Assembly: GCA_035578175.1 (NCBI GenBank) | Contig: JAQMRL010000002.1 | Coordinates: forward strand, 95,148,748 to 95,212,747 | DNA: 64,000 nt | From: Catonia carolina | Taxonomy: Eukaryota; Arthropoda; Insecta; Hemiptera; Achilidae | Reading direction: 5' to 3' | Part shown: piece by piece, positions 56,111 through 64,000 of the stretch | Numbering within the stretch: position 1 is the stretch's first letter | How the letters are laid out: each line of letters starts with the position of its first letter | Notes under the pieces: model-generated | What the model saw: only the letters and a program-made list of their open reading frames with translations | Database searches by the model: none | Told to the model about the DNA's origin: nothing | Made by a program: the position numbers and the translations under genes

Positions 56111-57679
56111 ACTAAATTATATACTCGTACTAATGTGAACACCTTTACTGATCGGGAAAATGACTGACTCACTCATTCATCACTAATTTGCCAACTTCCA
56201 AGACTTTTCTAGAGAGATGAAAATTTGTTCCTTCAGGGTATAAAACCTTTCGAAAACTTGCAACTTAAAGTAAACAAGGCGTTATTACCCAAAACAAGTA
56301 TTATTTTTATCACAGGTTTACAGAGATCTATAGTTCTAAAATTCGATATTTTAGTTAACCCTATGGAAAACAAAAGTAGAGACTGTTAATTTTATCCACT
56401 TATTCCTAAGAGATAGAAAGAGAGTAAATTAATATTTTTTCTGTACCTCCTCGAAAATCTTTCACTCTTAAAAAAGGGATTAGTATTTTTAACGGCTCAC
56501 CTAGGAGAATTAGTGTCAAGTGAAACTGGAAAACCGGGAAAAATGATGAACCAGGTTATTTAATACACAAATATGATATTAACAATAAGCCCCCGCAAGT
56601 GTGGGTATTAATGCTAATTGTACATAAAGTATAATTATATTTAAAATTAACTCATTCGAAATAATACGTAATTACTTCAAAATAGGTTTTAAGGGATAAT
56701 TACGAATGTAACTGGCTAAGTAGCAGATATGTGCTACAATAAAGACTATTAAAACTTCATAAAAGAACTTTTTCATGGATTTGAAGGGTATAAAAATAAA
56801 GGCTGTTGCACAAAACAGAATATGTCTCTAAACGTCTGTGTGCACTCGAGCAGTTTCGAGTACCCACTTGTGTTAGTATAACAACCCTAGAAAACATCGT
56901 GATATTGCTCATTACGTACTCGTAAAACAAGGAAAAAAATAATTATACCTTTATTTTTTTACGAACACCACAAAACATATTTAAGGCGTTCAAATCGTGC
57001 AATAATTTTTTTCTTAGGAGGACGATTTTAAGTGAATATATGATTTATTACCTACAGGTAAATGATTTTTATTTAGTTTACTAAACTCTATAATTATGTT
57101 AATAAATAAATACATCTTTATTGGCGGCCGACCCTTTTCGGGAACAGACAGTCAAAAACACAATATTTTCAAAATAAAGTACAAAATATATCAATTAACA
57201 GAGATTAATTTACAGACTCATGACTTATGACACTCATGAGTTACGGTAGAATATTTCTCTCAAATTTAATATAATATTGTACGTCTCTGATATGAGTTCT
57301 TTGATATTATTATGTAACCTATATTTTAATTTTATTTTTATAAATCTAATTAACTCCTTAAACGGTTGCCTAAACAAATTTTTAAGATACAAGTTTTTAT
57401 ACAACAGACCTGAGTTGTCGGGTTAGTGGTTAAAAAGAAGTCAGAAAAGTTTTTGACTAAATTAATATAAATTGAAGAAACACAATGAACCAAACCAAGT
57501 TCAGTTTACTGACTATTGGCTTTATATTCTTCAACGAAGAACAAACGCAGAGCACTGGATGGATGAATGGAAGAAAGTTTGCAAAAAGGATATTTTAAAA
57601 GGGCAAAAATGACATAAAGGAGGTGAGAAGATGTCAAGAATAAATACCACAGCCACATGCCACAGCTTTTAGGCGATGG
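56111..57679. other. Intergenic DNA, no gene recognised
   Basis: AT-rich. TTGGCGGCCGACCCTTTTCGGG at 57121-57142 is an isolated GC-rich block followed by AATAAAGTAC at ~57175 and may be a LINE 3' end, but no RT remnant lies next to it. Confidence 0.3.
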
Positions 57680-57960
57680 CATGTGGTTGGAAAATCCTTT
57701 AACAGGGTATCGATTGCAGGACATTAAAGAAATGAAGATATTAAGGGTGAACTTAACGTGCCAGAAGTAATATCAACTGTTCACAAATACAGGAAAAATA
57801 GTAATAGTCATTTGTTTCAAATATTTAACACCAAAGAGGTGTTTACTTAAAGCCAATCATACAACGTTGTGTAGGACAAACTCGGAAGAGATTCGCATCC
57901 AATTTCTTCAAGAAATAACGAATTAAGTTCGAAGTTGGAACAACCCAGGAGGCCTAACCC
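57680..57960 (+). repeat. Dispersed repeat R5, copy 2
   Basis: Matches 27605-27900 block by block (CAGGGTATCGATTGCAGG, AATGAAGATATTAAGG, AAAGAGGTGTTTACTTAAAG, CAGGAGGCCTAACC). It has diverged and neither copy is open. Confidence 0.75.
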
Positions 57961-58440
57961 GTATTGTTTATGATGATAATTAATCAACAAAAGTCCATCA
58001 ATTTTTTTAATAATAACTGTAATTTTTATATACTTATACGAGTAGTTCATACATTCATTTGGATTTATTGGTTTGACTACGAACCTCTGAAGAGAGTTGA
58101 CATAATTTTTCTGTGCTTCATTACAAGGGTTAAATTTCAGGGGAGAAAATTTAAGTACCTATATTCATAATCATAGTTAAATTAGATTGTTTACTTTTTT
58201 AAATAAATTTTTAAAAAACGAATTCAAAATGAAATTGGAAATTACGGGTAATTCTGTACATTTTTCCTAAGGTAACGTCAATCAAATTTGAAACTGAAGT
58301 AGACAAGTGTTGAACGTATCAATCAAGATGCATTTTAACCTCTAAAATGTAGATCTGATCACGGGATGCCAATCAATTGAACAGATTTAAAGTACAGCAC
58401 TGTATCAAATGTACATAAATATATTTACAAGAAGCAAAGC

Positions 58441-58545
58441 TTTGTAATAGTCCTTGGTAATGGTCCTTGGTAATGGTCCTTGGTAATGGTCCTTGGTAAT
58501 GGTCCTTGGTAATGGTCCTTGGTAATAGTCCTTTGTAATAGTCCA
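58441..58545. repeat. 13-bp minisatellite
   Basis: About eight tandem units of CTTGGTAATGGTC, with the outer units degenerate (GTAATAGTCC). On the minus strand it reads as a 13-residue repeat (TKDHYQGPLPR type) because 13 is not divisible by three; this is not a real protein. Confidence 0.95.
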
Positions 58546-60539
58546 AACTTGGCAATTTCCATAAAACATTTACATATTCTATTTTTGTAACGTTTTACCA
58601 ATACTGAAATCATCCACAACACTAGTAGAAAATCATACGGTGTCTTTTAAAGTTTTTACAAACATTGTAAGAAAAATATTGGTATTAAGTAAGCAATTAT
58701 GTATGAAAAATATGTATTAAGTAAGTACTTAAAATACTAATTTATCAAAGCTATTCATAATAGTTCCAAATTTATTTTCATTCTAAAATTTTCGATTGTT
58801 TCATCAGGAAATCAATAATTTTAAAGTTTCTGTTACCAGAAGCATACTTAAATCGCAAATTTAATAAAACATTTGTTAAATTTAGTTTTTAGTAGATGAA
58901 ACAAGGTGTAGTTTTTTCTGTCTGTATCCAGAAAAAGGTAGTGGGAATTCACAATGCTATCGTATCTTGTACAGTTTGGCACAAGAAAAGGTTCTTGTCG
59001 AATTTATTACATCACATGACAATAACATTAAAATCTTATGAGAAGTTTTTAACTACAGATTAAATGTAATATGATAAGGGAACTGGTGGACGAAAAAATA
59101 GTTAAGTATTAATTTTTGGGTAGTTTGAGCACTAATGAAATGTAGTGTAAAATACCCTCTTTAAAATTGAATTGATTTAGAACATAAAAGAAATAGTATA
59201 ATATAGTAAACTAGGTAAACAAATAACAATTTTACCCTTCTCTACTAATCTGTTTTAAAGAGACAGCAAGTAAATAAAAAAAAAATACCTCTTTTGAGAA
59301 GGTATATTTTGAAGTGCAATAAATTGCACCTGTCAATCCAATGCAAAAGCAATTGTCAAAAATAAATGCCCCATCACACCATTGCTGAGCCGTTACATTG
59401 ACCGACCGTACTTAATCTTTTCTTTATAAGTGCAATAAAAATTAGGTAATTGATAAAATAAATTTCTTTCGTTTGAATGTACATTTGACGACAATAAAAT
59501 AACAATCATTTTCATGAATAAATAACTATTACTTATAAGCATGTTGTAATAATGAAAATTTCATTATTATAACGTTTAATAGCTTTTGAATTTAGAGAAA
59601 TGGTCCATTATTATTAACAACTTATATTTTGCATAAACCGAACAGTAATGATTAATGTTGGATATAAAAATACGATTTTTTTCTATAAAAGTAAGTACGT
59701 TTCAGTAAAGCGCGTTCTGTCTATTCTGTTTTTATTTAGTATTTCGTAGCACGTTTCATTTAAAATGATTAATGGTATGTACCGTGCCTTATTTCCTTTT
59801 TTATACCTCAGTTTCCAATCCTTTACATACGGACTATTCATCATTTATTTTCACCAATTATTTTACAACCATTAACTAAATTATTTTATTCCTTTTATTA
59901 CTGTTATTTTATAATTAATTAAATCTTTATATCACATCCTGTAGTTACATGAAAAATGATTCAATGATTCTGCAGCCGCAACATTAAGAGCATTCTAATA
60001 TCGGAAATCAAATTATTAAAGAAATATCAAAAATTTAATAATGTTTTTTCTAAGTAAGCCCAGATAGCCCTATTATTTTTTAAATACGTATAATTTTTTT
60101 TAGTCGAATCGACTTAGATTTTATAACAGCCTACGTAGTAATATAATTACATGAACAGTATTAGTAGTTGTATCTTTTCTATTAAATTATGATATTTAGA
60201 AAAGTGATGTCTTCTAAGCATCACCATTTAGACACAAACATACGCTCTGACACAGGTTGCATAAAATGCGCTCAGACTAAAGATTCCCAGACTCTTAGAT
60301 ACAGTGATCTATAGTAGAAAAACACAACACTGTTATCAACATTCAGGATCACTTTTAGAAATCAGATGAGCGTCCATGAATTTAGAATGGCCATTTCGCA
60401 ATATTGCATTTCAAAATTTGCTCTAATCTGTTATAGACGTTCAGATAGGTCTCGAAAGTACTTTTCCTAACATCTTTCAATATGTTGCTTTTATTCACAA
60501 GTCAAACACCATTCAATTATTGTGTTGTTTAGGTAATCA
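58546..60539. other. AT-rich spacer
   Basis: No gene or shared repeat recognised. A minus-strand stretch at 60360-60480 (ESTFETYLNVYNRLEQIL) is open and protein-like but too short to assign. Confidence 0.3.
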
Positions 60540-60915
60540 GCTGAAAGCCTGGTTTGAACCACTAGAGGCTAAGTAAATCGAGAAATAAGGTTGTTTAAAA
60601 TTTGCCTTCCTTACTGAATGGAAAAGTTTTCTTATCAGCTTGCCAGGCCCTCCAAAAAATAATCTACTTTCCAGCCTGCCAACGAAACCTTCATTTCAAT
60701 CACCACAAGGTCTGGCTGTATAATGAAATTCATTACTCTCAGAGTAGACAACTCTGACTAGTGTCATTTACACCTCTACCTCTTCTGTTCTTAAATGGTT
60801 CATTCACACACTAATTTGCTGACCATATGATTAGAACAGAACAATTTTTTGTAGCCCTGAAACTAGCAAATCGAGTGCAAATAATTTAACACTCTAACTG
60901 CCTGATATGGGCATT
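60540..60915 (+). repeat. Dispersed repeat R2, copy 4
   Basis: This copy keeps the left end best: GCCTGGTTTGAACCACTAGAGG, then TTGCCTTCCTTACTGAATGG, CACAAGGTCTGGCTGTATAATG, CAACTCTGACTAGTGTC, ACACCTCTACCTCTTCTGTTC and TGTAGCCCTGAAACTAGCA. Confidence 0.85.
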
Positions 60916-61439
60916 CAATCATTCTAGCATTTTCTTAATAATGTTGTATATCATTAGGCTTATAAAAAGCCAAGTTCGTAATGAATGTCACTGCAATTTA
61001 TTCTCTAGATTTGAATATGAATACTTTTGTTTCTAGAAAGAGATTGAAGGAAAAAAATATAAACATTTTGAAAATAATTTGACTACCTTTCAGGTTGTTA
61101 TCTCTTACACGGTTGCAGTCGATATCATCTAAAACAGAATGGTTAGTTATTTTTTCCTTAATGAGATAAAATATCTAAAAAAATATTTGACATTTCTTCT
61201 TAGTTGAATCACAAATAGTAAGAAATACCTGTTAGGCGTAATTCTACGCCAATTAACTGTTCTAAATTATTACCAAAATGCTTTTCTTGATATTCTTAAA
61301 GCGGAAATAAAAATTCATGTACTTTTAGACAAAAAAAATTAAGATATTTTAAAATTAAAAATGGTTATAAATTAGCTTTTTGACTCTCACAATTTACGAA
61401 TACTGCCAAAACTTGTAACGATTCAAAAATGAGTCACAG

Positions 61440-61575
61440 ATAGATCTGTTTATATTTGGTCTAGTAGTGAGTATAAATAAACCCAGCTGGTTTAAAATAA
61501 ATATTTAAAAATTATTTAATTTGTCTAAACAAAGTTTCGTTGCTAGGAAACCAAGTAGAAGAAGTAAGATTTGTG
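61440..61575 (-). repeat. Dispersed repeat R4, partial third copy
   Basis: On the minus strand CTTCTTCTACTTGGTTTCCTAG leads to AAATAATTTTTAAATATTTAT and CCAGCTGGGTTTATTTATA, matching the right half of R4 at 11050-11170. The left part was not found. Confidence 0.6.
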
Positions 61576-63149
61576 AAATTTAATGAGAGTGAGAGGCTGA
61601 AAATCAACCAAGATGGAAGGTCCTCACATTTATTTCTGAGTTATAAAAATGTACTTATATAAGGAATATTTTACAACATGTATAAAATCAACAGTGAATA
61701 GAACTCTAAAGTTTAAAAGTTTATGAAGAAAAAACAAATTGATTGAAAATAGAATGTAAAAAAAAAAAACAAAAAACTCTATACATATAAAAACAAATTA
61801 ACCTAGGCTATGAAAAACTTCGAAATTTAAATAAAACAATAACTATTTCATTAAAATTATCATACGTCTGTTTATTTCATAGCAAACTTTAATAAAATTT
61901 GGGTTTCCTATTTTATTACTTAAAATCATTGGTTATTTAGTTAAGATAATTATAACATTGCAAACTCTATTCTCTATTTTATTGTAATCTCTAGTTTAAC
62001 TGGACTTAATGGGACCGGGACGAATCCGGGAAACAAAAATACTCGATGAACAGAAAAATACCGTTCTAGTAGTACGGTATGCTATAATTGCTATACCTAT
62101 TTTTCTGAACTAAAAAATAACTATGAGCAACTTTGTAATGAAAAATGACTATAGTACGACATAAACAAAAGAGAGTATAAAAATACTTGTATATATCTAC
62201 TCTATAAAAATATCTAGTTTAACTTGCGTGCTCTTACAAATACACATACGCACACAAAAATATTTATGTTCATGAACTTCTAAAAACATCAATGTAAGAA
62301 CTCTGATTTTCCTGTTCATTAAAACAAAGCTGGCGATAGCTCCATTTCTGTTACGTTTAAAATTTAAAGCTCAATGAAAATTTAGTTTGCTGATTATAAC
62401 ACTTACAAGGCTATCTTTCTGTATGAACTATTTACAGCATGGAAAAAAAGGTAATTATCTAAATACATTTTCGACATGATAAAGACGGAATCCTTAGAGT
62501 AAACATATAAATGTCAGTCCGGATAATCCTAAAGTCTAGATAAAAGAGATTCGATTAAACAAGACAGGTAACTATCTGTAAAATATCGTACACCCCATCA
62601 GTATACAGCATACCGCTTTTAAGTGGTGCAAGGTGAAACGAAAGGATGTGAATTCCTGCGATGATATCATGCAGTAAATCTTGCCGCCGTAGGAACCGTC
62701 AGTATTATTGTCCATCGTAGAAAAATTGTTTTATTAACAATGTTGTCTATATACCAATAAACAAGCGTTTTTAAATCTAGAAATATAAGATACGAATTAA
62801 TGCAACCTGTAGCTGTCTTTTCTGCCTTGCAAACGCATTCGATACAAAGCCATATCTTATGTGTCCGGTAGACAGCAGTAACCTTGATGTTCTGTTGTTT
62901 GGCTTATCAATATTCCTCAAATTAGATCTATGTCCTGTACCTTGTAATTTTTATTGCTGTTAGTTGATTGAAATAAAAAAAATCAATCTCAAATTAAAGT
63001 AAATAAATTATTCAAACAATTTTAAATACATATACTTCAGAAGAAAACATACCTTGGAGGTACGGTAATTAAGTACGAACATAAAAACATTTTCTGTTTT
63101 ATGTACAGTTAGCAAAGATTACTGTTATTAGAAAGAATTAAAAATCTTC
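61576..63149. other. Intergenic DNA, no gene recognised
   Basis: AT-rich. Isolated GC-richer words near 62590-62700 and 62820-62890 show no coding frame or RNA-like boxes. Confidence 0.3.
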
Positions 63150-63291
63150 TTCTTCATTATGAATTAGGCTGCTCGGCCTGTTTCGGATACCATCTCCTTC
63201 TTGAGCGTCCTAAATTCCTCTTACCGGAGGGTTTGTACTCGTAAACTAAACGGGGCATACGATCCTTCCTCATTCGTTCCAAATGACCTCA
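63150..63291 (-). pseudogene. LINE RT C-terminal fragment with GAA tail
   Basis: An open minus-strand stretch encodes HLERMRKDRMPRLVYEYKPS, then GKRNLGRSRRRWYPKQAEQP and NS before TAA, followed directly by GAAGAAGAAG (seen as CTTCTTCTTC at 63150-63159). The Arg-rich GRxRRRW ending is typical of LINE RT C-termini. It differs from the LINE at 16996-19299, so it is a related but separate subfamily. Confidence 0.65.
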
Positions 63292-64000
63292 TCATCATCA
63301 ACACCATCTGTCAAGGATTAGGCTCAATCATAATGATAATTATGTACGGGTAGAGAAAAACAAATGAATCGACAAAGTGAGGAATGTAGAAGTATTATGA
63401 AAAGTGGAATAATGGAAAAATTTGATAAAAATAATTCAACGGATAGAAGCTAATTAATTGGTTAGGGCACTGAGTGAGAGGAAAAGGGTCAATAATAAAC
63501 TATCTTAGAATCGTCAGTAGAAGATGAACAGCAAACAGGTAGAAGGATAAAGGTTGTAGACTATTCTAATGAGTGTGAGCGATTAAGAAATTGATAAGAT
63601 ACTGGCAAAAAAAAAACAAGTTGATGGTAGAAACAACTACGGTGCAAGGGCAGATAACTTCATGATGATGATACTAAGGTTATTTCAATTCGGTATATTT
63701 GTTTTAATAAAAATTTTAATGTTTTTGGTTTTTTAGTTAAATAAGAAAAAAATTTAGGACTACATAATAAAAACTCATAGAATAAAATGTTCACTTGTTG
63801 AGAATGAGTAAGTTTATGTATGCCTGTTTGTATAAAATGTATATTTTTTTATGGAAAAGTTAATATATATGGTGGTACAATAAATAGCAAAAGCAATTCT
63901 CAATGCATTCAATATCCCACGTTCTTTTTAATATCCGAAATAATAAAACGAGAAATATATATCTCGTGAGGAATATATTCCTCACGAAAGAGAAAACGAG
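63292..64000. other. AT-rich end of window
   Basis: No feature recognised. At the extreme end ATATATCTCGTGAGGAATATATTCCTCACGA (63956-63986) forms a short inverted repeat around GAATATATTC. Confidence 0.4.

Noticed and set aside
58373..58622. Minus-strand repeat protein (DHYQGPLPRTITK type)
   Set aside because: It is the translation of a 13-bp minisatellite, with no start context or domain.
1..64000. CRISPR array, bacterial operon or integrated phage
   Set aside because: No regularly spaced direct repeats with unique spacers, no gene-dense prokaryotic organisation, and introns plus LINEs/SINEs point to an animal nuclear genome.

Overview
The window looks like an AT-rich, repeat-dense insect-type nuclear genome. 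This rests on Jockey-type non-LTR retrotransposons with CCHC gag proteins, a mariner relic, tRNA-derived SINEs, and one host gene whose small exons are spread over more than 25 kb. The species cannot be named from the sequence. No CRISPR array, operon, phage or plasmid feature was seen, and nothing bacterial.

Host gene: five exons on the + strand (11840-12083, 27186-27280, 32413-32587, 34990-35260, 37155-37432) join in compatible phases into the last ~353 residues of a leucine-rich-repeat protein. The stop codon is at 37430-37432 and poly(A) signals lie at 37562 and 37582. The start and N-terminal exons were not found; they lie upstream of 11840 or outside the window. Its introns hold most of the mobile DNA, including a 5'-truncated LINE in antisense.

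Mobile DNA, left to right: 1-2989 is the 5' part of a Jockey-type element (minus strand; ORF1 has one in-frame stop, ORF2 is open to the window edge), followed by a 476-bp imperfect palindrome and a mariner relic. 16979-19176 is a 5'-truncated LINE with a long open reading frame, an 11-bp target-site duplication and a GAA-type tail. 46132-50585 is a full-length Jockey-type element (ORF1 gag, ORF2 endonuclease-RT) with an 11-bp duplication; it sits inside an older Jockey relic on the other strand whose reading frame continues on both sides. At least eight further Jockey 3' fragments, four LINE fragments of other kinds, five copies of one tRNA-derived SINE, a second tRNA-Gly-like SINE and four anonymous dispersed repeat families fill much of the rest.

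The most useful observations are the nested Jockey insertion; a conserved 11-nt ORF1/ORF2 overlap in both Jockey elements, which shows that the stop at 1597 is a mutation; a SINE insertion whose empty site survives in a second repeat copy in the same window; a perfect 72-bp inverted repeat at 9985-10271; and the phase-matched reconstruction of the LRR gene. All repeat families and the LRR product were recognised by eye. Family names are by motif, not by database search.
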